This document shows positions 25,607 through 32,954 of a DNA stretch of 64,000 nt, piece by piece. Under the pieces are notes generated by a model that made no database searches, was not told the DNA's origin, and saw nothing but the letters and a program-made list of their open reading frames with translations. The DNA lies in NCBI GenBank assembly GCA_031292625.1, contig JARLGU010000053.1:1-64000 (forward strand). The letters run 5' to 3'. The position numbers and the translations under genes were made by a program. Each line of letters begins with the position of its first letter. Position 1 is the first letter of the stretch. The stretch comes from Capsulimonadaceae bacterium (GTDB lineage Bacteria; Armatimonadota; Armatimonadia; Armatimonadales; Capsulimonadaceae).

Positions 25607-26746
25607 ATGAGGTTCATTTTGAATACTCGCATATTCGCCCTACCGGCGCTTCTCGTGGCGATCCTGCTATCGGCCACGGCAGTCCAAGCACGACCTGGCT
25701 TCCTTCCTACCCTGCTTACCACGTATCCAAGCCACGCAACCGCGCTGCGCGAGAATGGCTGTCTCAACTGCCATACCTCGAAAGGAAGTTCGGCGCGGAA
25801 TGCGTACGGACTCGCGATCGAGAAAGCATTCAAAGCATCCGGCGATGACGACCTCAGCGCCGACGTGATTAAGCAAGTCGAAGCGGAGAGCGCGACGACA
25901 GGCGGACCGACCTTTCTCTCGCTGATTAACGCGGATAAGAACCCCGGCTCGACGTCCACGGCGGCAGCCTCGCCGGCGGCAAAGCCGACGAGCGCGACCT
26001 CCGCAAGCGCGGCAAAGTCATCGACATCCGCGGCGAGCGTTCACAAGACCGCAACGCCGAAGTCCGCAGCGGCAACGGTGTCCGCGACTTCGGCTACGAA
26101 GCCCAAGGCGACCAATGCCGCAAAACCCCAAGCCGCCCCTGTAGCGAAACCGGGTCCAACCGCCGCGAAGGTCGCAACAGTCGCGGCAACCGCGCCCACG
26201 GCGGCAACCGCTCCGCCTGTGCCAACGGCTGCCCCAATCCCGGCTCCGCCCGCATCGCCAGCCGCCGCGCCCGCTCCCGAGCCGGCCGCTCCGGAGCAGG
26301 CATCGGGCGACAGTTCCGCAACCTTGAAGCCGCCATTCGGGATCCCGGACTATGCCTTTCACCCGGCGATCGTCCACTTCCCAATCGCTCTATTTATTGG
26401 CGGTCTCGTGCTGGACCTGCTTGGGTTCATCCGCAAGGACAAGAACCTGCTGTTCGCAGGTTGGTTCAACCTGGCTCTTGCGGCGACATCGGCTCTCGCG
26501 GCTGTCGCTACGGGTCTGGCGGCTTTGATCTTCATGAGCCTGCCGCTGAAGGGGCTCATACTGGAGCATATGCTGCTGGCGCTCGTGAGCACCGTTCTTA
26601 TGTGGGCCATGTTCGGCTTGCGCGCATACCGGCATGAGAACATGATAACGCCCGCCCGTATCGTCTACATGATCCTCGCCCTGATCACGTTCGCCTTGAT
26701 TGGCTACGTCGGTCACCTCGGCGGCGAATTCGTATACGGTCATTGA
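25607..26746 (+). CDS. monohaem cytochrome c fused to a DUF2231 membrane domain
   Basis: A 379-residue protein with a signal peptide or anchor at residues 1-28 and a haem c site CLNCH (Cys52, Cys55, His56). A linker of about 130 residues almost only of Ala, Pro, Thr, Ser and Lys follows. From about residue 248 there is a four-helix DUF2231 domain with conserved HPAIVHFPIAL. DUF2231 domains are membrane proteins with conserved His and are suspected haem carriers. The linker would let the haem c domain swing in the periplasm. It follows the Rieske gene by 60 bp. Confidence 0.85.
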   Translation: MRFILNTRIFALPALLVAILLSATAVQARPGFLPTLLTTYPSHATALRENGCLNCHTSKGSSARNAYGLAIEKAFKASGDDDLSADVIKQVEAESATTGGPTFLSLINADKNPGSTSTAAASPAAKPTSATSASAAKSSTSAASVHKTATPKSAAATVSATSATKPKATNAAKPQAAPVAKPGPTAAKVATVAATAPTAATAPPVPTAAPIPAPPASPAAAPAPEPAAPEQASGDSSATLKPPFGIPDYAFHPAIVHFPIALFIGGLVLDLLGFIRKDKNLLFAGWFNLALAATSALAAVATGLAALIFMSLPLKGLILEHMLLALVSTVLMWAMFGLRAYRHENMITPARIVYMILALITFALIGYVGHLGGEFVYGH

Positions 26747-26754
26747 CAGATGAA

Positions 26755-26790
26755 GCCGGCATTGACAACGCGTCAATGCCGGCTCAATTT
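26755..26790 (+). terminator. intrinsic terminator after the Rieske/cytochrome genes
   Basis: A 12-bp perfect stem (GCCGGCATTGAC / GTCAATGCCGGC) with an AACGC loop is followed by TCAATTTTG. It sits between convergent genes. Confidence 0.85.
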
Positions 26791-26818
26791 TGATCTCCGC
26801 CCTTCGCAGCGCCGCGGC

Positions 26819-27310
26819 TTACCGGTAGTTGGTAAACTGCACTGGCACATCCAGTTCGGCGGCCTTGACGGCATTCTGCACCTGCTGCAGATCGTCCTTG
26901 GACTTGGATGTCACGCGAACCTGCTGGTCCTGGATCTGCGTCGTGACCTTGTAGGCGTTGTCTTTGATCAGTTTGGTGATCTTCTTCGCGACCTCAACGG
27001 GAAGGCCCGTCTTCAGGGTAATTTCCTGACGCACGGTTCCCTTGGTCGCGGGCTCGACCTTGCCGTATTCCAGAAACTTGAGGTCGATTCCGCGCTTAAC
27101 GAGCTTGGACTGCAACACGTCGACCAACGCGGTCATGCGATACTCGTCGTCGGATTTCAGCGAGAACTTGCTTTCGTCGAACGTCACCTCGCTGATGCTG
27201 TCCTTGAAATCGTACCGGGTGGACACCTCACGCTCAGTCTGCTGTACAGCATTCTTGACCTCTTGCAGGTCGGGTTTGGAAACGATGTCAAACGAATACT
27301 CGGCGGCCAT
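26819..27310 (-). CDS. yajQ: YajQ-family nucleotide-binding protein
   Basis: A 163-residue YajQ protein with the two-domain ferredoxin-like fold. Signatures include the start EYSFDIVSKPDLQEV, STRYDFKDS near residue 30, and KITKLIKDNAYKVTTQIQDQQVRVTSK near the end. YajQ proteins bind nucleic acid, and some bind cyclic di-GMP as transcription cofactors. GAGGAATT lies a few nt before the ATG. It is monocistronic and has the usual length. Confidence 0.95.
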   Translation of the reverse strand: MAAEYSFDIVSKPDLQEVKNAVQQTEREVSTRYDFKDSISEVTFDESKFSLKSDDEYRMTALVDVLQSKLVKRGIDLKFLEYGKVEPATKGTVRQEITLKTGLPVEVAKKITKLIKDNAYKVTTQIQDQQVRVTSKSKDDLQQVQNAVKAAELDVPVQFTNYR

Positions 27311-27518
27311 GATAATTCCTCTTGCGCCACATACGCGCGGCGAATGGATTATACCTTCCTCTCCACGCTGCTGCCCGGATCGCGCGAAAGTCGCGACGCC
27401 TCCTGGTCGCGTCTAAAGGCAGCGAGCGCAGAAAAGAGATTCCAACAATTGGCATCGGTTTCGATCGTGCCATAATGATTTTCGGCATCAAGGCCGTTGA
27501 CACACCGTGAGATACGGG

Positions 27519-28265
27519 TCACCGATTCAAATCCTCTACCGCAACATCCCCCTCGACGATCTGCGCAAAGTTCTCGAACAGCCGCCGAACAGGTTTGCGT
27601 GTAAAATCCGCCACATCTTTGTTGCCGTCCTGAATAATCCAAGCCTGGTCGGTTAAAATCGACACCGCAACCTGCGCTCCGTCCTCAAGCGCGTCGATCA
27701 GGATTTGGTTGATGCGCAAATTTGTCTGTTGCGTATCGCCCGGATTTCGGTAGTTCGCAAAACGACGACGCAAGTCAAACGTCTCTCCAATATATCTAGC
27801 CTCAGTGCCGTCCTTCCTCCTAATTCGCATCCGATAGAGTCCGGGGCATTCGGGCGGCGTTGGAAATAGAAGGCGCTTAGCGGAATCCAGAATAATCGCA
27901 CCGGCATGAGTCCAAACCAGTTGTAGCTCGGCCCGAAAATCGCCCGAAACATCCCAGTCGCAGGTCGGATGATCTTCTGTCGGTCTACTGGAACGGGGGC
28001 GCGGATTTGCGGTGCTACGGTCGCGATCACGGGAAAACGTAATGCGCTCGGCGCCTAAATCAAGATCCTGAGTGAACCATCCCGCATCCCGCCAAGAATG
28101 CACTTGGGTGCCGGACTCCTGATTTGCCCACCATGCCGGATACTTACGGGCGCTATCGGGCAACGCAAAGCCTAGGATTCGCTCGATGTCTGCAAAGGAT
28201 GGTCGCCAGGCTTCCATAGGGAGGGCAGCAAGGTGATCGGTTAGAGGCGCGTATTTGTTGGACAT
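27519..28265 (-). CDS. DUF7662 domain fused to a GIY-YIG nuclease-like domain
   Basis: A 248-residue protein. The N-terminal 75 residues (APLTDHLAALP, then SFADIERILGFALP, with YPAWWANQ and HSWRDAGW) match DUF7662. The C-terminal region has GLYRMRIRRK, YIGETFDLRRRFANYR and LRINQILIDAL, a GIY-YIG-like nuclease fold with the first motif altered to GLY...YIG. It may be an endonuclease of a defence or mobile-DNA system. Start 28265 opens on DUF7662. It is divergent from the 28500 gene, at the left edge of an accessory island. Confidence 0.7.
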   Translation of the reverse strand: MSNKYAPLTDHLAALPMEAWRPSFADIERILGFALPDSARKYPAWWANQESGTQVHSWRDAGWFTQDLDLGAERITFSRDRDRSTANPRPRSSRPTEDHPTCDWDVSGDFRAELQLVWTHAGAIILDSAKRLLFPTPPECPGLYRMRIRRKDGTEARYIGETFDLRRRFANYRNPGDTQQTNLRINQILIDALEDGAQVAVSILTDQAWIIQDGNKDVADFTRKPVRRLFENFAQIVEGDVAVEDLNR

Positions 28266-28499
28266 AGGGTACTTCTGTGAAAAAAGGGGCATCTTCGTCA
28301 ACATTGAGTGTACCTCCTGCCGGGCAAGCATCGGATTACACTATCGGTAGCTGCGCAGCCTCTAATCCTGGAAGGCCCGGAATGCCCGGGTGCATGGATG
28401 AGGCGGGGGCTACGCTGCCGGTCAATAACAAGCACCGAGTATATTAGCAGTTGGGTCTTTCGAGCAATTATAGTGCAATTAGCTGCTGGGCGAAATCTT

Positions 28500-29012
28500 A
28501 TGACAGACTTCGATTTTACATACATGTTAACGGGACCTGGCTGGGCACGAGCCACAGTGGAGGATCGCCAGAACGCCCCTGCGATGGAAGTTTCCTACCT
28601 CTCCAACGCACTGGGCGATTTAGTGAATGCGATTATTTCGCTGTTTTCCGAAACAAGCGGCGACCCGATCATATGTGAATGGCATGACGAGCCAGGAGAG
28701 AACATTTGGACTTTTCGGCGCAACGATGCCTACGTACGTATCCACATCCTCCAGTCCGGCGTTTACCCTCGGGGCTTACCAATCGAAGACTTTGACGACG
28801 ACAATTGCGATAAATTACTATTCGATGACGATTGTTCGCTCTTGCATCTCGCGACTCAAGTCGAGGATCAAATGCGGCACGTACTACAAGAGTACGGAGA
28901 GGCAGGTTACAAAGAAAAATGGATGGAGGATGACTTTCCGATGAAAGAGCTTACGCATTTGACTGATCTGATACGAGGCTATAGGCGGGAGCATCCTGCC
29001 GAGCGCGAGTAG
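28500..29012 (+). CDS. hypothetical acidic protein
   Basis: A 170-residue acidic protein with a long region of predicted alternating strands and helices and acidic runs (DFDDDNCDK). It lacks a signal peptide or membrane segment. No family is recognised; size, acidity and location in an island recall immunity proteins, but that is only resemblance. Start 28500 (MTDFDFTYML) is preferred to an upstream frame with non-coding composition; no SD is evident. GC is lower than in neighbouring core genes. Confidence 0.6.
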   Translation: MTDFDFTYMLTGPGWARATVEDRQNAPAMEVSYLSNALGDLVNAIISLFSETSGDPIICEWHDEPGENIWTFRRNDAYVRIHILQSGVYPRGLPIEDFDDDNCDKLLFDDDCSLLHLATQVEDQMRHVLQEYGEAGYKEKWMEDDFPMKELTHLTDLIRGYRREHPAERE

Positions 29013-29120
29013 GTGATACGACTGCGGCAGTAGCCGTTGGCATGTAATTCCCTGCAGGCTCGCCCTAAGGAGCAAGAAGCCACGACGATGCCCCGAAACC
29101 TACCAATCCACAATTTCGCA

Positions 29121-29282
29121 TAATCTACTGTAGAGCTCGACGCCAAGAAGATCGCCCAGGCGACGGCGCTGTATCGGGACCGCAGCATCCCAGTGACGCA
29201 AATCTGCGAGACGTTGAAGATCAGCCGCCGGTCTCACTACAACTCGAAGCAACGATGCAACCGGCGCTTTCGACGTGATTAG
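29121..29282 (+). pseudogene. relic of a serine recombinase (resolvase) C-terminus
   Basis: The reading frame from about 29130 encodes the helix-turn-helix end of a Tn3-type resolvase: KKIAQATALYRDRSIPVTQI, then CETLKISRRSHYN. It is open only from a TAA at 29121 to a TAG at 29280-29282; the catalytic domain is absent. 29013-29120 holds nothing else recognisable. Confidence 0.65.
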
Positions 29283-29289
29283 CGCCAAT

Positions 29290-30378
29290 CTAATCATGAG
29301 CACCATGCTGGACAAGAAGGTCCGCCATTTCCTTGTGTTTCGTGAGCGTGGCGATGCGCAATGGTGTCCGACCAAACTTGTCTTTCGCATTAATATCGAC
29401 ATTTTTCAACAGCAACAGCTTCGCTACGTCCTTGTTACCAAACATTGCGGCGACGGCTAATGGTGTATACTTGTTGATATTAATGCCGTTGACGTCTGCA
29501 CCGTGTTCTACCAACAGTTCCGCAACGGTTCCGTTACCCTTTTCTGCAGTGTAGTGCAAAGGAGTAGCGTCGCCGTTGTCCTTAGCGTTTACGTCAGCGT
29601 TTTTGTTTATCAGAGCTTGGCATGTTTCAAGGTGACCATGCAGCGCTGATAAATGCAGAGGGGTCGCACCATCATTGTCTTTAGAGATCACACTGGCATT
29701 ATGGGACAGAAGCAACTTGGCTACGTCCAGGTTTCCTTCTATTGCGGCGTAATGCAGCGGTTCACGGCCTTTCTTTGATATCGCGTCTACATTCGCATGG
29801 CTTGCAATTAGAAGAGCCGCCGCCCCTTCGTTTCCCTTCATCGCCGCCAAATGCAAAGGAGTGCATCCTATATTATCTTTTGCATCGACAGCAGCGTTAT
29901 CGCTAAGAAGTAGAGCGACAAGATCCGTACGCCCCATGTCAGATGCACTATGCAGCGGATACCAGCCGTGCTTGTCCCTGGAATTTATGTTGGCCTTGTT
30001 GTTAAGTAGGAGCCGCGCAACGCTCGCATTGCCGTAAAATGCCGCAATCTGTAGTGGAGTAGCACCGGTACTGTCCCTGGCGTCGATATCTGCGTTCTTG
30101 GCTATCAGCAGATGCGCCACGTCCAGAAGACCGTATTCTGCTGCATAATGCAATGGCGTCCAGTCTCGGTGTCTCCTATCTGTGCTTACCGCCAAAGCAG
30201 GATCGTGATTAATCAGCGATGCGGCCTTGACCGAGTCTCCATGCTTCTCTGCAACAACGAGGGCAGCCCCTTGTTGCATAGCAGTGCGTCCCCAAAGCAG
30301 CATGAGCACGAAAATTGTGGTCAGGACATAAAATACTCTTGTTAGGAAGCTCCTAGCTTTGATGCGTATGTCGGTCAT
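29290..30378 (-). CDS. membrane-anchored ankyrin-repeat protein
   Basis: A 362-residue protein with an N-terminal membrane helix (about residues 14-30) and some eight or nine ankyrin repeats from residue 70 to the end (typical units TPLHYAAEYGLLDVAHLL, TPLHLAAMKGNEGAAALL). Ankyrin arrays bind protein partners. It probably hangs in the periplasm or the cytoplasmic side of the membrane. GGAG lies 5 nt before the ATG. GC content is clearly lower than in core genes, and resolvase relics lie on both sides, so recent acquisition is likely. Confidence 0.88.
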   Translation of the reverse strand: MTDIRIKARSFLTRVFYVLTTIFVLMLLWGRTAMQQGAALVVAEKHGDSVKAASLINHDPALAVSTDRRHRDWTPLHYAAEYGLLDVAHLLIAKNADIDARDSTGATPLQIAAFYGNASVARLLLNNKANINSRDKHGWYPLHSASDMGRTDLVALLLSDNAAVDAKDNIGCTPLHLAAMKGNEGAAALLIASHANVDAISKKGREPLHYAAIEGNLDVAKLLLSHNASVISKDNDGATPLHLSALHGHLETCQALINKNADVNAKDNGDATPLHYTAEKGNGTVAELLVEHGADVNGININKYTPLAVAAMFGNKDVAKLLLLKNVDINAKDKFGRTPLRIATLTKHKEMADLLVQHGAHD

Positions 30379-30580
30379 CGGTACTCCAGTCCAGTCGAAC
30401 TAACTCTTCGCTGTCATATTTCGATTCTGGACGCAATACTCCTCCATTAAGATGCATTTAGTCATTTTTATGATTAGCTTAAAATTGCCAATACCGATTG
30501 TGCCATGAGATACACTTCAAGTTAAAGGTTGTTCGGCTTCGAATAATCGGTAGGTAATACATCAAGAGCCTAACTTGGCG
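30379..30580. other. AT-rich gene-free region
   Basis: Upstream of the ankyrin gene and noticeably AT-richer than the rest of the window. It probably contains the ankyrin promoter. No gene or structured element was recognised. Confidence 0.5.
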
Positions 30581-30658
30581 GTGACGCACATCTGCTACAC
30601 TTTGAAGATCAGCCGCGGCACGTATTATAACTACGTGAGCGAGACGGCAGGGGCGTGA
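30581..30658 (+). pseudogene. second resolvase C-terminal relic
   Basis: Encodes VTHICYTLKISRGTYYNYVS then a stop (TGA 30656-30658), the same helix-turn-helix as the relic at 29121-29282 and in the same orientation. The two stretches share GTGACGCA and TTGAAGATCAGCCGC at the DNA level, so they are direct repeats bracketing the ankyrin gene. Confidence 0.65.
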
Positions 30659-30727
30659 GAATAGTAGGCTCATGTCAACTAAGCGCCCCGACCCCTAAGG
30701 TGCTATAATTCGTCTGGAGGATCCGCT

Positions 30728-31186
30728 ATGGCAGACCGTACAAATTGGCTACTCGTTTCCGCTCCCGAAAACTTCGAGACATCGCGCGCACGCGGGTTTG
30801 ACATCGCCGGCATGAAGTCCCGCCATCGCAAGAAGGCGGACCGGGTCAAGGCAGGCGACCGCGTGATCTACTACCTTGTCGGAGTCAAAGCCATTGGCGG
30901 GATCAGCGAGGCGACGGGGCCATATTACGAATCCGGCGAGCACATCTGGACGAGCAGCAAAGAAGGCGAGGAATACCCGTTCCGCTTCCCGGTCAAGCCG
31001 CTATTCATTCGCGACAAGGACGATTACGTGCCAATGGCGGATCTCGTCCCTCTTCTCGAATACCCGAAGCGCTGGCCGCCGGAACATTGGACGCTTGCGT
31101 TCCAGGGCAACGTCCACGTCCTCGGCGACGCGGATTATCAGATCATCGAAGATGCGGTGCGGGGCAGGAAGCAGCAGCCGATTTAA
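30728..31186 (+). CDS. EVE domain protein
   Basis: A 152-residue EVE-domain (PUA-superfamily) protein. EVE domains bind modified bases in DNA or RNA and are frequent in restriction and other defence loci. Family features are the N-terminal NWLLVSAPENFE, the GDRVIYYLVGVKAIGGISEATGP core and the EEYPFRFPV strand. GGAGG lies 7 nt before the ATG, and a TATAAT lies about 20 bp further upstream (near 30704). It stands alone on its strand within the accessory island. Confidence 0.9.
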   Translation: MADRTNWLLVSAPENFETSRARGFDIAGMKSRHRKKADRVKAGDRVIYYLVGVKAIGGISEATGPYYESGEHIWTSSKEGEEYPFRFPVKPLFIRDKDDYVPMADLVPLLEYPKRWPPEHWTLAFQGNVHVLGDADYQIIEDAVRGRKQQPI

Positions 31187-31516
31187 CGAAGCCGATTTCA
31201 CGGACTGCTATACTGCCGGCAAAATCCTGGGCATCACCATGGCTGATAACGACAAACGCAGCGATATGGGCGATGGATCCGCAATGGGCAGCAAGTCGCT
31301 ACTGGAGCCCAATGCGCCGCCCAGTGAATGGCGGTGTGCTTGCGGTCAAGTCAACGATTATGCTGCAGATCCGTCGGCGCAGCCGTTTTTGGGGCCAGCG
31401 TCACGCTGGTTCAAGCCGAACAGGCTGCATCTGCGGCGAGCAGTCTTACCGTTTTTCTTGAATCTTATCGAAAACGCCCTAACAGTTGCCCTTCAATTGG
31501 GGAGCATGTATATTAA
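31187..31516 (+). other. 330-bp region without a secure gene
   Basis: The best ORF starts at 31239 (MADNDKRSDMGDG...) and has a possible zinc-ligand pair CACG. However, it lacks an SD and its end overlaps the better-supported ORF at 31517 in another frame. I regard it as doubtful. Confidence 0.35.
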
Positions 31517-31741
31517 ATGGGATGGTGGGGCCTCCGCCACAAGAAATGGCTTGCATCGTCTTTACGAGCGTTTGCCTTGTCCGTCACGGCGTTGGAGCTT
31601 TTTGCCTTCAGTTTGGATCATTTGCCGCGAGTCGTTTGGATGCAAGCCTGGGCGTTGCTGCTCATGTTGAAAGTCTTCGTTTTTGGCATTTTCCTGTCGG
31701 TCGCAATGTACCCGATGGGCGAATGGGGCCGCCCGACTTAA
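31517..31741 (+). CDS. small hydrophobic protein
   Basis: A 74-residue protein with two predicted membrane helices (about residues 14-30 and 40-65) and a WWGLRHKK start. GGGGAG lies 12 nt before the ATG. No family is recognised. It ends 40 bp from the convergent SpoIIE-type phosphatase gene. Confidence 0.45.
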   Translation: MGWWGLRHKKWLASSLRAFALSVTALELFAFSLDHLPRVVWMQAWALLLMLKVFVFGIFLSVAMYPMGEWGRPT

Positions 31742-31781
31742 TTTGCTCAATTCCGGCCACCCCTTTGTCAACATGGCACAT

Positions 31782-32954
31782 TCACATATAGCGAATGTGC
31801 ACCTCTTTGAGGTGCTTGTCTTCGAGCAGGCGGGCGATCTTCTTGATGACGTTGCGTCTGATGTCCAGCTCGACGGGCAAGAGCGGGTTCTGGTGCGCCG
31901 CGTTGATGCTCGTCCCAACCACGAAATCGATAATGTCGCTTTGCAGCAACATAGCCAGCAGGCGCGTCGCCCCGTTGAACCGCGTACCGCGCTCCCCAGC
32001 CTCGAGCATCTGCGCCGTTTTCCCAAGGGTCAGACAACCTTCCGTCACAAGGTCGACGCCTGGCATCTCCGATGTCGTCGGAATCTCGTCGTCGATGATG
32101 CTCAGATCCATCGTGACCGGCAGACCAAGCTCACGCGCGACGATGTTCGCGGTCGTGCCGCCGCAGATAACCGTTTTGCCGTCACGCGATTTGGCCAGCT
32201 GAGCGTACTGCGCATCGCCCTCTTTATCGTACGGCGGCCCCGACAGAACTAGAAGCCGCCTGGGCTTTCGAATGTAAATCGCCGCGCACGTGATATCATC
32301 GCCCGCCTTCGCGCCATCGATTTTAAGCGCCTGCTTCGCGACAAGCTCGCACAACGTGCTCGCCGAAATCTCCGGGATCTTACGGATGCACTCAAGCGCA
32401 TAAGCGCGGACATTCTCGGGCTCCCAGCTCAGTGGATACTGTTCCGTACCCATTCCAGCCTGACTGACGCCGTCCGAGAATATGAGGATCCGGTCGCCCA
32501 GCGCGGCGTCGAACTCCGAATAGGCCAGGGATCGCCCACCCCAACGCTCCTGACGAACCTCGACCTGCTCCACGGAAACGGGCTTGCCGTCGCGTATCAG
32601 CACGAACGCCGGATTGCCATGCTCGATAATCCGGGTGACGCCGCCAAGGTTCGTGTCCACGATTGTAAACGTCGAGTAGCTGATCTTGCGACGGGGACAC
32701 AGAGGCAGCGCGTCCATGACGATCTCCGCCGCGCGCCGTGTGGCGATGTTGCTTGCGACAAACTCAAGCGCCATCTGGGCGGTGAGCGACGCCAACGTAC
32801 AGGCCTCGACGCCAGAACCGAGCCCATCCGCAAGCACGCAGATCGCGCGGCGCCCGCTGTTCGAGCGGCGGGAGACGAAGACATCGCCCGCGACATGCTG
32901 GTTCGCTTTCCGATACTGGCAGTGCTCCAGTTCGATGTAAGCCTGGGCGCTCAC
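31782..32954 (-). CDS. SpoIIE/PP2C-type serine phosphatase with C-terminal extension
   Basis: A 390-residue protein. Residues 1-230 form a SpoIIE-type PP2C phosphatase; metal ligands are expected at the Asp of VLADGLGSG (about 43), in IFSDGVSQ and in GDDIT. Residues 235-390 are an extra domain (LLVLSGPPYDKEGDAQYAQL, ICGGTTANIVARELG) often found with this phosphatase in hydrogenase-linked loci. GTG overlaps the stop of the HydS-like gene (GTGA), so the two are coupled. It probably passes a redox signal by dephosphorylating a protein such as a STAS antagonist; the target is inferred. Confidence 0.85.
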   Translation of the reverse strand: MSAQAYIELEHCQYRKANQHVAGDVFVSRRSNSGRRAICVLADGLGSGVEACTLASLTAQMALEFVASNIATRRAAEIVMDALPLCPRRKISYSTFTIVDTNLGGVTRIIEHGNPAFVLIRDGKPVSVEQVEVRQERWGGRSLAYSEFDAALGDRILIFSDGVSQAGMGTEQYPLSWEPENVRAYALECIRKIPEISASTLCELVAKQALKIDGAKAGDDITCAAIYIRKPRRLLVLSGPPYDKEGDAQYAQLAKSRDGKTVICGGTTANIVARELGLPVTMDLSIIDDEIPTTSEMPGVDLVTEGCLTLGKTAQMLEAGERGTRFNGATRLLAMLLQSDIIDFVVGTSINAAHQNPLLPVELDIRRNVIKKIARLLEDKHLKEVHIRYM

